This document shows, one piece after another, positions 21,696-45,233 of a stretch of DNA of 64,000 nt. The notes beneath the pieces were generated by a model that searched no databases, was not told the origin of the DNA, and worked only from the letters and a program-made list of their open reading frames with translations. The DNA lies in the NCBI RefSeq assembly GCF_002443255.2, contig NW_019211458.1, forward strand, positions 24,183,325 through 24,247,324, given 5' to 3'. The stretch comes from Varroa destructor (taxonomy: Eukaryota; Arthropoda; Arachnida; Mesostigmata; Varroidae). Numbering within the stretch: position 1 is the first letter of the stretch; each line of letters opens with the position of its first letter. Position numbers and translations under genes: made by a program.

Positions 21696-23167
21696 AAAAA
21701 TCTTGTGCTTCTTCAAGCATAAATTATTCGTTGAAATTTTCCGTCGAGACATACAATTAACTGCAAAAAATAAGGTCTACTTGCGAAATATCCTGCGTAT
21801 CTTGACTTTCAGGTTTAAATAAAACACTCAGGTAAAATACGACTGCCAAGTTATTGAAAAAGGATGACTTAAACGCAATACTACATATACTAAATAGATA
21901 TATGTACGCTTTCCAAACCGAAGCTATTAAAATATCTAATGGACCATCCAGAAAATGGCTGGCCAAAGATGTCAAATTGTTGAAAAAATAGCGAAATAAT
22001 CAATGTGTGAGTTATCACAGCCGTGTTGAGTCATAGCACTAACGTTGGAGTCAAGTAATGACCGTTTCAAGTTCGGCATTATTTTTAAATTTAGCATATT
22101 GCGCATTATTCAGATGTTGAGTTACGTAAACTGAAAATTCAAAGCCACATTCCTTGTGTATTTAAGCAAGATTTAAAAAAAAAAAAGTAAAAGGTCCTTT
22201 TTTAATTAGTGGCACAGACTCTGATTCCTCGAATGTAGAGGTCTAGTAGTAAAGGCGATAGGTTATGTCAGAGAGACGATTCGAAATCAAATTCGATATA
22301 ACGATTGATCTAGGCATAGCTCGTTTGTCTGTAGGGGCATCTTTATTCGATATTTAAAGATGTCTTGTTAACGAGCTTCCGTTAAAAGCCCTAAACCCCA
22401 CCGCTAGGACCTTTGGGTTGGTAGGACCAGGAGGACCTCCTTATACCTTAACGGATTAGCAGTCAATTTATCAAAGATTAGCATTTTCCAAGTAGTGGCT
22501 AGCCTCGCGTTTTTAGTGAGAAATATGTACCGTGTATTCCAATATTCTACCTAACCCTAATAAGAAACTCGCAAATTTATTTCCTTGCAATAACTACAAT
22601 AAACATAAAGGGATAAGATATTACATTCACAGGACGTTATTGATAAGTGGAGTCGTATCTCTGCAGACCTCTGACTTGTGTTCCAACTATTACGGTTTTT
22701 TCGTAAGCATACAGAAACGTCTTAAAGGTAACCTACAAAATCATAGATAATTAAATCTAAATACAGTATAGAGACATAACGTGCGGCATCGGGTATTCTC
22801 TACTCAGCCATTCGAACGGCGATGGTATGCCCATTATTCTATTGTACGACTAGAACAATGAAATAATCTGTTGATCATCAGATGGGCATCGGAACTACTC
22901 TACTGGCGCCCTTGACATCAGAGAAATCACTAACGGACAACAATGAAGTTGTCGATAAAATCTCTTGCAGGGTCCAATTTTCCGTTTACTTCATCGTTTA
23001 TATCTTGAACATAAAACAGTAATCACATTCGGGCAAAACTAGCACTTCATACATTAGTCGAAGTGTTATTAGGACTTCGTTTCGATAATAAACTAGTTTA
23101 TAGCAAGAGTCTGAAATAATATATAGAAACATTTTACATGTACAAGGCAACAAATCTTCGTTGCTAT

Positions 23168-23377
23168 TTAAGCTGTTCTATTGAAAGCTTGAATAGCCCC
23201 GTTATCGTTGTAGAAGTTGCCGTTGGCTTTTGTGAGGGAGTACTCATGAACGTTTGTCTCTATGAAGATGCTCTCCTCAGTTGAATTGGATATTGTTACT
23301 TCAAAAATCGAGTCTACGCAGTCGATTGACATACAGCAGATTCTGGTTCCAATAACGTGACCGGCCTCGACGACCAT
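23168..23377 (-). CDS. Unidentified 69-codon open frame
   Basis: Minus-strand ATG in a favourable context (AAAAATGG) opens a 69-codon frame to TAA with balanced composition, three cysteines (RICCMSIDC) and motifs such as NVHEYSLTKANGNFYND. It looks more protein-like than its surroundings, but no family is recognised and no splice partner was found. Could be a small gene, an old gene fragment or chance. Confidence 0.2.
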   Translation of the reverse strand: MVVEAGHVIGTRICCMSIDCVDSIFEVTISNSTEESIFIETNVHEYSLTKANGNFYNDNGAIQAFNRTA

Positions 23378-23975
23378 TTTTTTTTATATCACACTTATTC
23401 TGATCCAGCGATTGAACAGGTTGCACATTCGTTAGTTTGTGTTCAAACTGAAGAAACTGCGAACCAATAGCTTTTTGGCAAGCTACGATCGTCGGGTTCC
23501 TAGTGAGCTGATTTTAGAAGATCGGTGTCGACAGACTATGCTGCTGTAACTTTTGCGATAACAGCGTATCTACGAAGGCCGTCTCACAGGGCGGATGCGC
23601 ACTCAAGGCCTTTCGTTAGAAAAAAAAACGTTCGTAAAAATTATCCATGCGAACTTGAAATTTTGTATTATGCAGACCGCGATATGGTTTGGTTTAATTG
23701 GACATACGTGCATTTTGCTTAAGTAGGTCGTCGTTCGCGTAAGCTCAAGTAAGGGCTAAATTATTCGTACACTCGAATGACAAGCCGTGCGTGTTTTCAC
23801 ACTTAAAAAAAGGTTCTACAAAAAATGGCGATTAATAGAAGATACAAGAGCAGCTAGTGATTATCTTCAATCTGAGAGAGTTGTTAATTACATCTGTGAC
23901 AACAGAGGAAAAATGTACACCAAAAGTGAATAGTACATCTAAGACCAGCGAGGTATTTACCGTTAGACGTACTAT

Positions 23976-24138
23976 TCTGATACTTTAACGAAAAATATAG
24001 AACAGATGACGAAACGTATTTGTACAATATTAACGTCCATCCTATTGTTTTAGCTGTCACAAACGTTGGTGAGCCCCATTGTATAGACAACTTTTTCGCC
24101 GGCCCTTTAGGCCATAACGAAAAAGCACCCAAAAAAAA
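23976..24138 (+). CDS. Unidentified exon-like open frame
   Basis: Plus-strand frame, open from a stop at about 23976, with protein-like content (YRTDDETYLYNINVHPIVLA, GEPHCIDNFFAGPLGHNEK). It then reaches CCCAAAAAAAAG followed by GTAACA, a possible splice donor. No acceptor is convincing and no family is recognised. Beyond the donor the translation becomes Lys/Phe-rich and unlike a protein. Confidence 0.2.
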
Positions 24139-25621
24139 GGTAACATCTTATAATATGAAACTAAACAAGGACAATTTTATTTCATTTATTAAGAACTTTT
24201 TTTTTGAGGTTATCAAAGACAGCTCTGCTCTTATGAATGATAAACGAGGATCAAATGCGACTTCTGTGTTCGTCCATTGACTTTTTTACTGTCAACTTAA
24301 CGTTACGATATATTGAACGCGGTAAAGATAGGGATTTTTTTTAATCAGATATCAATAAAGGGTACAATTCATTATCCTACAATTGACGTTCTAGTGGATG
24401 TTCATGCTCGAGGCTTCGCCTCATTACAAAATAGGTCTCGTCCTTAGCATAGGATGGAATTATTGGCATGACACACTCCTGATGAGCCGGCCTATTTTTA
24501 GAGAGAAGCGAGCTCGTTATCAAAATTGGTCAGAAACTAGTAATATATAATAACGATGACAATATAGCCGAATAATGCTTTGCGGAAAACATCGATTTTC
24601 TCTGAACAGACTTTTGTAAATCAAACAATGGCTTCAAGACATTGAGCTTATTTCTATACGTTTTAACAAATCAGCAATGTAGGACTGTTTCCTATAGGAA
24701 GACGATCAGTAATTTTCGTTCTATCCTTGTTCTATTTATATAGGCCGGTAAGTTGGCAAAAATGATTCAATGGTAGCTCTGTTGTGCACCAGTTTAGCGT
24801 TAAAGTTCCTGAAGTTATGATCGATACCGATTCGTCTATTTTCTTAAGGGCATCTCGTCTAACTAAAATCCCATCTGATCATTCTGGAGCATTGAAAAAA
24901 TCCTATACTTTATGTAATCTATCGATGACGATGAAATAGGCACAGCTATACATTTTTGGAGGTCTATTAACAACAGATGTTCTAGTTACTCAAATAGGAT
25001 GTGAGGTTTTATGTTTTAGATTAAAGGCGCAGGGTAATGATTGCAGGCAGTATTTTAATACGGACCCCCTCTTAATAGGCTCAACGCTGATTATCGCGGG
25101 GCAGCGAGAGCTGTGTAGGTATTAGAAACTAGAAAAGCAATTAGGAAGGTTCTCCCTAGGGTCGCTTTAGGAGACGCTAAAATTTCTTGTAAAAACATTT
25201 TACTTCCTAATGGAATAATGCATTTCGTTCAGCTCATAGGAAGTTTACGCTTTTCAAAGTGTGCTCATACAGGTGAGTTGCATAAAAAAGTTTATTTATA
25301 TATATTATAATGTCATTAGACCTATTATGGGAAATACGGTAGTTGAAGCATATAATTAGATCGTTTACGTATAGGCATTTAAACATATTAACATAGATGT
25401 TTATATAAGCGCCATTGTTTAGCCTGTCCTATAGACATTTATCATGTCGATAAATAAAAAAAGAGGTAAATCTCAGTTTGGAAAGTATACTGAAGACCTT
25501 CAGGTGGTCAACGTGGCCAAGCAAAGCACCATGGCGAGTCGTTACTGGGTTATTTTAAGGATATATCTCTTCATAGCCAAGTGTCTAACAGAATCAATTT
25601 GTCGGCCAGGTTATATAGTAT

Positions 25622-25717
25622 TGAAACATGTTTACTTCAGTTTGACCGCGCCCATATTTTGTTTATATGATATCCAGTAGTCGCAAGGGATTACAGTGTA
25701 GGAATCACGCATCTTAA
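25622..25717. repeat. Direct repeat, left copy
   Basis: About 96 bp nearly identical to 27075-27179, starting TGAAACATGTTTACTTCAGT and ending CACGCATCTTAA. Differs from the right copy by one substitution (GACCGCG versus GCCCGCG) and lack of a 9-bp segment. Confidence 0.9.
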
Positions 25718-27074
25718 TTTGTCTTGCCTGTTAAATAGGATGCGACAATAAAAAAGAATCGAACGGTATTGTTTTTGATGTGTAGACTTCAAAGTGGCAA
25801 CTATAACAACTTACGTGAGCTATAAAAATCAAGTATCTTAAGACAAAGGATAACCTGCTTATGTGCTCTTATTGTAGAATCAGCCTAAATTTGACTACTA
25901 ATTTAGACCAGTCAATAAAACAGCCATAATAAATATTCGAGACATTGTTTCCAACTTCATTTCTGCTCGGAGACACTTCCTAATCGTCTTAGAGACATCG
26001 CCCAGTATGCTAAAATCAGCCCATTTGGAATACTTTCAGCGAACCTTTTGTCGAGTATATACAAACCAAAAACAATTAGATATCAAATTTACCACAAATT
26101 TAATTAAAGCACAACCCAGTTGAGTATTTGTACATCAGCTTCTATAGTGTATCATACTTAAAACTCTATATACTGTATATAAAATATTAAAAAAAAAAGT
26201 CTGTACTGTAGACTGTTTTGTGAGCTAGGCGCACGTTTTCAGTGAGTTTTTTTGCATATTTTTGACGTTTATCTAATCCTTCTACTATTTCGAATATTTA
26301 TCACTCCCTAATGACTCTTTCTGTTCGTGTTCTCCTTAGTTTACTCTATCGATGATTCTACAGATGAGCACCAGCAACTTAGAAACTATGTGTGTACCCT
26401 TTCTGCAAAATGTGAAGCCATACAATCAATAAGCAATACTAGCTTGATAAAAGGCAGATGACAAATAAATCTAGATAATCAAGAGCAATGGTGGTAAGTG
26501 TACAATGATCAGGATCACGTATGTTCTGTTTTCATGCATAACAAGTGGGCAATCAGAAAATCTCGCCCGCGTGTTTATTTCCCTTATTCTTCATTCCTTA
26601 TACGACCAAGGATGGCTCTTGTACCCGTTTGAACGGGTCCGTATAAATACGACATCGAACATTTGCTTGTCGCGGAATTTACGAGCATTATATAAAGTTG
26701 CGACACTCTTGTCACTAGCAACACTTAGGTGCTTCACCTTTGATTCTACCGGTAAGCACTACTACTTCAGGCGGCTGACCTCCATTACGTAACGAAGCCT
26801 ACGCCGAATTTGAACATGGACCATGGCATGTTTTTAATTTTAGTGGGCAAAGACGTCGCCACTGCACCATCTTTGAGATCATCTGCAATTCTTGCCATTC
26901 TTAGCCCAGATAGACCTTTGGGTCGGCAGTTGTGCAAGACCGGTCAGGTGGGATTACAGTTACAGATGAACTTCAGCTTGAAAACTTTTAAAAATAGCAA
27001 CTTATCGAGGAGCACCCAACCCCTGTTTGTGTTAACCTTCGGGCTATCTTCGCTATGCTCGGTAACCTCATAAG
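25718..27074. other. Segment between the direct repeats
   Basis: AT-rich sequence with short open frames only. No transposase, reverse transcriptase, primer-binding site or polypurine tract recognised. Confidence 0.4.
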
Positions 27075-27179
27075 TGAAACATGTTTACTTCAGTTTGCCC
27101 GCGCCCATATTTTGTTTATATGATATCCAGTAGTATCTACTCTCGCAAGGGATTACAGTGTAGGAATCACGCATCTTAA
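27075..27179. repeat. Direct repeat, right copy
   Basis: Second copy in the same orientation, 105 bp, carrying an extra TATCTACTC after CCAGTAG. The two copies bracket about 1.36 kb of unrecognised sequence. High identity points to a recent event. Confidence 0.9.
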
Positions 27180-27605
27180 CGGGCTAATTAAATCGTTTAT
27201 TTATTGAATTAATCCGACATTGATATGAACGACATCTTTTTAGAAAAGACAAGTCGATCACACAAAATAAACTGATTGAATGTGACAAGTACAGCTAATA
27301 AATTTTCCTGTGCGGCTGTGGGTAGCCTTTGAAAATAAAAAAAGGACAAACAGTATTGTTAGTATGATACGTTTATTTGCGCTAGAAAGTTTAATGCCAA
27401 CGGCAAATAAATTCAGTTCGAATTAAACAGAGACCTGACTTCACTCTGCTTGACTGGATATAAGATTGGTCTCTATTGCGGATTGGCAGGTACTGTTGAA
27501 ACTTTAAGGCGCCAAGTCCGATCTGTCCAATCGTGTATGTTTCCTGATAAGTATATTTTTTGCATTGTTTAATATGTCGGTACAATATTTAAAGCGCATA
27601 ATATT
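27180..27605. other. Non-coding sequence downstream of FAS copy B
   Basis: AT-rich, with a canonical AATAAA on the minus strand at 27372-27377 as an alternative poly(A) signal. Nothing else recognised. Confidence 0.4.
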
Positions 27606-27611
27606 TTTAAT
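27606..27611 (-). terminator. Candidate poly(A) signal of FAS copy B
   Basis: ATTAAA, the common variant signal, on the minus strand about 135 bases past the copy B stop. A canonical AATAAA lies further down at 27372-27377. Confidence 0.3.
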
Positions 27612-27745
27612 CACTCTTTTTTTCTGTATTAAACACTGTCTTCATTGAAGTATTACTTCATATTCATACTACACTGGACCAGACATGGCCAACTCTTTTC
27701 TTAGATGATACCATTTCAGTTCTATCTTTCCTTCTCCCTACCAGT

Positions 27746-38328
<10,583 letters not shown>

Positions 38329-38337
38329 TGTATTCTT

Positions 38338-40177
38338 CTGTGGACAGCAACACCCAACAATGAATATCAAAATGTTAGGAATCTATTCTAAAATAGATCC
38401 GGATAATTTTTGCAGTAGTTTCATACGAGCAAATTTAGTACTCCTAAGATATCCAAGAAGACGTATATTCATACATGAGTAGCACGCTAACGTATGTTTA
38501 TAGATATCCTTCACTTACTAACATTTGGAAAAACAAATTTTTTTTGCTGTAGACCTTATATATCGCTTGCATACTAGAAACAATAAATTAAGTTTTTTGA
38601 GTTAAAAGTGTTGATTGAACTGCCTTTTTTTGTGAGAGCAGTATATTATTGTAGTTTATGCAAGAGCAACACACAATGAAATTAACCTATATTTTTCCTC
38701 TATATTTCGAACCCTTTGCTCGAAAGATTTGCTGTTATGCCGTTCTGTTTCCCGTATGAGTAGAAAGAGAAAACTATATTTAGCCGAAAGCAAACATTTG
38801 AAGAATCAAATTTTTGAGTCGTCCATGTTCTTCAATTTTGTTTAGTATCTCTAATCATCTCTCAGTTATCTCGATGAAATTCGTGAACGCCGGTCTGAAT
38901 ACTTGGCTTAGCAATATAGTTCTTGCGTGGAAAAACTCAACCCTTTCTTTGCATAAACTGATCTTAAACGTAGGCACCGTTGCACGAAAAGCATATATTT
39001 TAGTCGACTTCTGAAAATGCGTTTTTGACGTTGCCAGGCTACGTAGCATAACAGATTGTTGAGTATACCAAGTAAATTTAATAAATATAGCTTAAAATGA
39101 TGGTTAACCTTGTTCCTTACTACACAAGTGGACGGACATTTCTATCAGATCGATAGGAATAATATGGACGTATGCCTTAACACCTTCACTTGAAAGCAAC
39201 GTTTTTTCAATTTAATTCCTGTTCATCGTGCACAGTGTACTCACTGGCGTGCACCATGTAGCCGACGCAGACTTTATAGTTCTTCAAGTGGTCTCATAGA
39301 TATCATAACTTACTTCATTTATAAAAGATAGTTAAATACATGCCGAATATCTGTCTATAACTATAGGGGATACAACGACTGTCCTATTATAACATTTTCG
39401 CTGCTTGCATCGACGGCTTTATCAAACGTTTTATCCCTGAAAATTTTTGAGCACTTGATCAGTCTTAAAATTTGAAAAGAATAGGTTCGGCCGTAAGTAT
39501 TTCCCTAGAAAACTGGTTCTGTATCTTCGAATGTAGTACGCGCACGATCGGTACCACGTTTTGACTCACTATATGCATTAATTGATTTTCAAGGCTAAAT
39601 ACGTCCAAAAATCAGCAATGACAAACTAGGTCTCCCAAAGTGATGATTAAATCTACTGTAAATTTGATGTAGATGGGTTTTTCCAAAGAGCCAACTCTAA
39701 CCCAGTAAATCAGCAGACAATGGCACGTAACATCTGCAGCCCATAAACCACTTCAGGATCTTTCTTTCAAGCCCTGAAACGTTCACATTTGAATAATATT
39801 ATAAGCCCTTAATCTATCACATAGCTTATATCATCGGCGGTTATTAAGCGCGCATATTCTTCAATTCTCGGTCGACTATAACCTTTCTCATTCATAACTA
39901 AATAATTTATCGCTTATTAGGTTTACATTTGAACATAATTTAAACAAACGCTTACAGCCTTAATACAGGGATTCCTTACAAACAACGAGTTCCAAGAAGC
40001 ACTGTTACACAACAAGCCACCAGATCATCTGAAATTTCACAAGTCACGTTCTCCAAATGGTGGCTGAACTGTAGGAGTTGGAAGCTTGACAATACTTCGT
40101 TGTTAACTTATTTTTTTTTTGATCTTCTTGTCTCTTCCTTTTTCCTTTTTGCTATATCAAACTGTTAGCACCCGACG
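38338..40177 (-). other. Inferred 5' UTR exon and intron of FAS copy B
   Basis: The acceptor TGTCCACAG at 38338-38346 precedes the start-codon exon. Between it and the candidate start at 40178 there is about 1.8 kb of AT-rich sequence without a convincing open frame. This is best read as a short untranslated first exon followed by a long intron. Confidence 0.4.
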
Positions 40178-40209
40178 TAGTTCTCGTTCACGCTCTCAAG
40201 GCTTTTATA
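40178..40209 (-). promoter_or_regulatory. Candidate TATA core promoter of FAS copy B
   Basis: On the minus strand a consensus TATAAAAG lies at 40209-40202, with the A of CTACGT 31 bases downstream at 40178 as a likely start site. It lies about 1.85 kb upstream of the copy B start codon, which is itself 9 bases inside an exon that begins after TGTCCACAG. The sequence just upstream (40210-40440) is richer in GC than its surroundings. The donor ending the untranslated first exon was not resolved. Confidence 0.5.
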
Positions 40210-40524
40210 GATGACCCACAGTCTGGAACTCTGGTGGACGTGTGCATCAAGAGCGCTCCCAACCCACCGTTCTCAGCACCCTCTGGCGGCATGCGCGTGC
40301 TCCAACGAAACAGGGGCAGTATAGCAAAACGTGGGCCGGCTACACAAAGGGATGAAATGCCAAGATAGACGAATTAGTGAGAGAGGGCCAACGAGAAGTG
40401 ATTCTGCCTCCAGAAGCTTGTAAATGGTCATGATGATGTTCATGCGGATAGAAGCGAAGACATCGTTGGCGGACCGTTCCTCTTACTCATTAATTTTACC
40501 AAAGATATTTCTAATTTTAACTGT

Positions 40525-40589
40525 TCTACAATTGAACTCATTTATACTTCATTTGCTTTTATTACAATTGAACTGAGTTCAATTGTAGA
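40525..40589. repeat. Nested inverted repeat, possible MITE-like hairpin
   Basis: TCTACAATTGAACTCA (40525-40540) is the exact reverse complement of 40574-40589. The right arm also pairs with an inner copy, TACAATTGAAC at 40563-40573, over 11 bases. This gives three copies of a CAATTGAAC unit in 65 bp. Confidence 0.85.
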
Positions 40590-41701
40590 CCAGAAAGAAC
40601 TGTAGAAAAGAAAATAATTTTATGTTTATTGTAGAGCTGAATTCGTTTAGTAAGTGTACAAATTCTACGTTAACAATGCCTGCTCTTGGTATATGAGCAA
40701 TGTGGCCGACGATGGCTGATATGAGCTTTCCAATTTTCTACATTTCCGAGTTTCCAATTTTCGCGTAAATTATTTCGAACATGTAATGTTGTTCGTACAC
40801 TTACGTATTCAGTAGCCTGCTCACATTATCCCGGAATTTATGTATCCCTGGAAGACTGTCGTATAAGCATCAATACGCTAGTAAGCTAGATTCCTCATCC
40901 TTACTGTTTCGCCGATAATGTTGTTTTAAAGTTTGTAATGTTCATAGGAAGCAAACGCATTGTTTATGTCTGGGACTCACGACTGGAGTGCCTTTCTCGG
41001 TTGTATTAGAGTTTCACACACTAAAACCCAGACTTCCCTGGGCAGCCCTTCTGAAAGAGACAAGAAAAAGAAGACCCGGTAACCATGTCTTACACTACAG
41101 TCTTGTGATTTCCTCAATAAACTCGATGAATACCTGGCGCAGTTTAGTCAACAACTAAAAAAAGCTCTCGAAGAACGGAGTCATTCGACATTTGGCAAAA
41201 AAAATTTGTCTTGCTACAAAAACTAAAGCTGTCAGTGTCCGGCAAATGGGCTAGTTATTTACAAGTCGATGTAACCCATGCAGGTGGCTTAGCCACAAAA
41301 CCTCTGTGTTTCGAGTTTCACATCCAAGTTTGGCTATGCCCGAATTCGAACCTACAATACAACGTATCCCTAAGATTGATAGGTAAATACGTTACTTACT
41401 AATCTATTACGGGAACGAGAAACAAGGCTTGGGGACTTAAAAGCTGTCTGACAACCAAGCCGCGAACATAAATGTCACCATCAAAACGCCATAAAGGGAA
41501 GGCCGGTTGGGGGTGCGACCATCGCAAGAGGCAGATTCCCTAGGCCAAGTGTTAATAACGACGTCGACTGGTTGTCCAGGGAGTTACCTGCGCCGAAGAA
41601 AGCCCAGTCGCGAAAATCTCATGTCAAAAGAAGGCGATCTTACCGATCGGGGAGACCAGACGTGCACTGTAGAAAGTCATTAGACCCGGCTCACAGAACC
41701 T

Positions 41702-41905
41702 TTACGAAGTTAACGCACTTAAAACGTAATACGTACGCAGTGCAAGAGTATTAGGACCTTGTAGGACTATGATGATGGCGACGTGCAGGCCACTAGCATG
41801 ATGCCTGGTTGGGAGGCGTTGAGGGGCATGGGATGATATACGGATTGGCCAATGCAAACGACGCAGTCGCATAGCGGACATAAGAATGCTGTGTAGACGC
41901 GGCAT
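41702..41905 (-). mobile_element. Possible LINE C-terminal remnant
   Basis: The minus-strand frame contains RLRRLHWPIRISSHAPQRLP, which resembles the conserved RRLxWxGHxxRMxxxRLP segment near the C-terminus of many non-LTR retrotransposon polyproteins, with key positions altered. The rest of the frame does not extend the match. Lies on the same strand as the reverse transcriptase remnant near 47 kb but 5 kb away, so a separate insertion is more likely. Confidence 0.25.
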
Positions 41906-43120
41906 GGCTAATAGCAGTGTCCGAATATTACAGTCAAAAACGTGGATATAACTAAATTGCTAGCCGGTGTTTTGCCAGTCTTCAATGAGTGGCCTTAAGC
42001 TTATAAAAAAAAATTCGTTTACTTTTGGTCTAGTTCCCATATTTTCAAATAATTGCAAACAACAGTCTACAAGTCCATGAACCGCAACCCATTAAGTGGA
42101 AGTTTATGAACAATCCACTGCTAAAAACCATAATGTTCCCTTAAGTTAACACATAGCATAAAGCATGCGTCGCCAATGCCCCATTAGGTTGTTCTCTAGC
42201 GTAATACGCCACTTGCGCGAAGTTGATACGCAGTGATTGACCACCATTGACGGCCAATGTGGCAACAGAACGACACGAATTGACCGCACACTTTTACGTT
42301 CGAAATTTCGTTGTGATGCAGTAATGCAAACACCATTTCACACAGGTTAAAATGCGGAAGCTGGTTTTATGTGTAGGACGTTGGGTTTTCTAGCTTTGCC
42401 TGACACCTTAACTAAACTTTAATGTTGACATAGCGACCAATTAATTGTCATCTCCCTCGTTGGTGTACATGGCTTCGTAGCAATTTATCTCTTGTCAGTG
42501 CATGAAAGAGGCTACTCAGTGTATAAATCGTAACGAGACCATCACAAATCAGCGTCTTTCTAGCCCATCGTACTGCTAAATGTAACATAATTAAAACCAC
42601 GTGCTTCATCAGCAAAGCTCGCGTACAAACAGATAAGTAACCCAATTGCAGAACGAGAAGTGCATGTTCGAACATTCATTCAGGGCCTCTGGTTAGGTTT
42701 GCGTATTCACCCTGCGTTCACCACTACTAAATTGAATAGTGCTTACTTTTGAATAAATTCGGGCTTGTTAAGTCGTAAGGAGAATATGAAGAATAACAAA
42801 AGGATTTTCCGTAATAACAATCTCCTTGTATTCCATGTTCAGTGTTCTCAACACTACCTAAACAATTGTCCTTCAAGCTGCCTGAACAATTACAGATGTC
42901 ATCCAGTTTTAGAATAGAATTATCTAGCTAAGTTTAACTGATTACTCATTACTAAGCTATATTGTAAACTTCCTGCTACGCCGAAGAGCGCATGGTATAA
43001 CGTGATTAAGCTGTGGACACCTGTGCGAAAAAACTATTTTAGGAAAAATGCAACCGTGATCCAGCTAGTACTAGGTAAAATTTCCTTTCGCATTTAACCA
43101 TAGTACGTTATGGGGATACC

Positions 43121-43170
43121 TTATTGTAACTGCTAGTTCCGTTAGTTATTGTAACTGCTAGTTAGTTCCG
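43121..43170. repeat. 25-bp tandem duplication
   Basis: Two adjacent copies of TTATTGTAACTGCTAGTT followed by a rearranged 7-base tail (CCGTTAG, then AGTTCCG). Confidence 0.8.
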
Positions 43171-45037
43171 GCACGAATGACAATTGATTTCGTGGTTAGC
43201 GTACAGCGGGCGACACAGTACGGTGCAGGAATGGCGTGCCCGTGTTCCGCTTCGACATCCACGAGGCATCGATGGTAAGCTGTTTACTCGGGCCTGGCTT
43301 CAAGCTCTAGCGCACACACATGGGCTTTCAAGAATCGGGCGATTCACGTGATGGGAGCAGCCGACGGAATCAACTTCGATTACCAAAAAACTCAACCTTG
43401 CCCTCTCTATAGCAGCATGAAAGCTCAAGCCCTTCTGACAAAAGGAGGTAGCAAGCGCAAAAGTAGAAGTTCCTTCTGGCTTCGTACCTTCATTTGAGTG
43501 GTTTCGATTTTTGCTATTGCCGTCACCTAAAAGCAGTAACGATAAACGTATGGCCTGCAGCAGCGCCAGCAACAGCGATAATGCATAAAGCGCAAGTGGT
43601 CATTATTCTGCTGCGCAAATGTGCCTGCGCTCTACAAGTATGTTTAATGTATACGCGTACGCAGGCTATCATCGTACGTGAACCGTAATCTATCCTACAT
43701 CCTAACTTGTTCCCCGGGGAAAAACGGCGGCTGGAGTCGCTTTCTGCTATGAGAAGGAAAACATTGCGCGTTAGATCAGCTTGACACGATAGGAAAACAT
43801 CTCAGACGCTCGGAATGACAAGCATATAATAACCATGGGGCCGCTACACCGTGACCGGTGCAAAGAATATGACGAATCTAACTTCGATGGAAACGGGTAT
43901 TTTGTTTCTTCACTTGAGCCCGTGCAACGGTGACATGTGGGGATCTGGCAGAAGTGGCGCTAGTAAAAATATTGCTTGAGAGAGGGTATTGCTCCCTCAG
44001 TCGCTGATTACGGTGACTAGTTGCCTTGCTTATGCATAGGATGATGGCTCTTCCAACTACCGACAATTACGCTGCTGTTACTTCGAGTTGACTTCTACGT
44101 TTTTTCAGTAGCATACCGAGTTAATGCAAATCTTCCAGTATCTATTCATAACTGTATCTATAGTGGATGTTTTAAAGTTGTAATTGTTCGTAATGGTAGG
44201 CAGATACTTTACTTGTTACGGTAATACTTATACTAAAAAAAAGTACTAACAGTTAGTTCGGAATCCAGTCGGAAGTATTCGCATCGCCCTGTAATGCATG
44301 TATCAATTATTTCCACACAAACCAATAAGCAGAAAGTATAAATGGTTTCTTCACTGTTGTACTCTGGAAACACGACCAGAGCATATTTGTTTTTTTTTTT
44401 TCCAATAAACAGTGACTTAAGGTGCGGCCGTTCACACGAATTGTTCTATTTTTATTTCTATTACCATGCGTATGATCTGTGAACCCGAATCTAACTGTTA
44501 GCTATACAAGGGCTACTAAAACGGCTCGATCCATCTTCATTATCTAGACTTCAGTTGTATTACCAGCAAGCAAATGCATATAGGATCTTGTAAATCTCTT
44601 GGTATATATGTTGACCTGATTATTGTTTAACTTTATTATTAACTTCGATTTTTATTCGAAGCAGCCTCGGTTATCCACGGACCTTCTAAAATTATTCTAT
44701 GTTATCTGAATTAAAGCTTGCTTTCATTCTAGATATCGTTTTCATTAGCTAATTTTTAATAATAATTATAATAAAGATAGTGGAAATGTAATTATCAAGT
44801 AATAAGATCAGACTACCAATGTATATAGTTCCGCTGAGGTATAAACTTGCCTACAGCGATGCCCCTGAGTACCCTGCACATGATGCAACGGCGACCAATA
44901 TGTTGCTTGTCTTTGGACAAGTATCTTTATAGAATTTTCGGGTCAAACGAACTACTGCATGCTTACACAAGCGTACAGGAGACCTACCTTTTCGTAGTTG
45001 CATCCCCTGTGTTACCTATTAAGGCAGCTATATCTAC

Positions 45038-45233
45038 CTGGATAGCGCATATGCAAATTAACCGCCCTTGACCTAATCGCGACACGACTAACCGACTAGG
45101 CGTCAAATAAGCGCTGAGGGGCAGTTTTAGGCAAGAAACATCTTTCCCTCCATTTGCAGATTTTCTTCGACTGGCCAAATCGTTGACTGATCGTCGTATC
45201 AACTCATCTGTTTCAAGCAGCTCGTCTGGTTTC
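45038..45233 (-). CDS. Unidentified internal-exon-like open frame
   Basis: A 196-bp minus-strand frame bounded by a possible acceptor (TGTCTCGCAG) and donor (ATCCAG then GTAGAT), open throughout. It encodes a charged stretch (RKPDELLETDELIRRS, DLASRRKSANGG). No family is recognised. An ATG at 45244 also opens the frame. May be an exon of an unseen gene or chance. Confidence 0.2.

Larger units (their letters stand above)
16401..25621. other. Spacer between the two FAS genes, central part
   Basis: AT-rich non-coding DNA. It contains AT microsatellites (19750-19783, 21675-21695), a 30-bp palindrome (18781-18810), an inverted repeat (21602-21631) and three unassigned exon-like frames (16910-17111, 23168-23377, 23976-24138). 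No recognisable gene. Confidence 0.5.

Noticed and set aside
43003..43018. 16-bp identity (TGATTAAGCTGTGGAC) with 61169-61184
   Set aside because: A single match of this length is near chance level across 64 kb on both strands and the flanks diverge.
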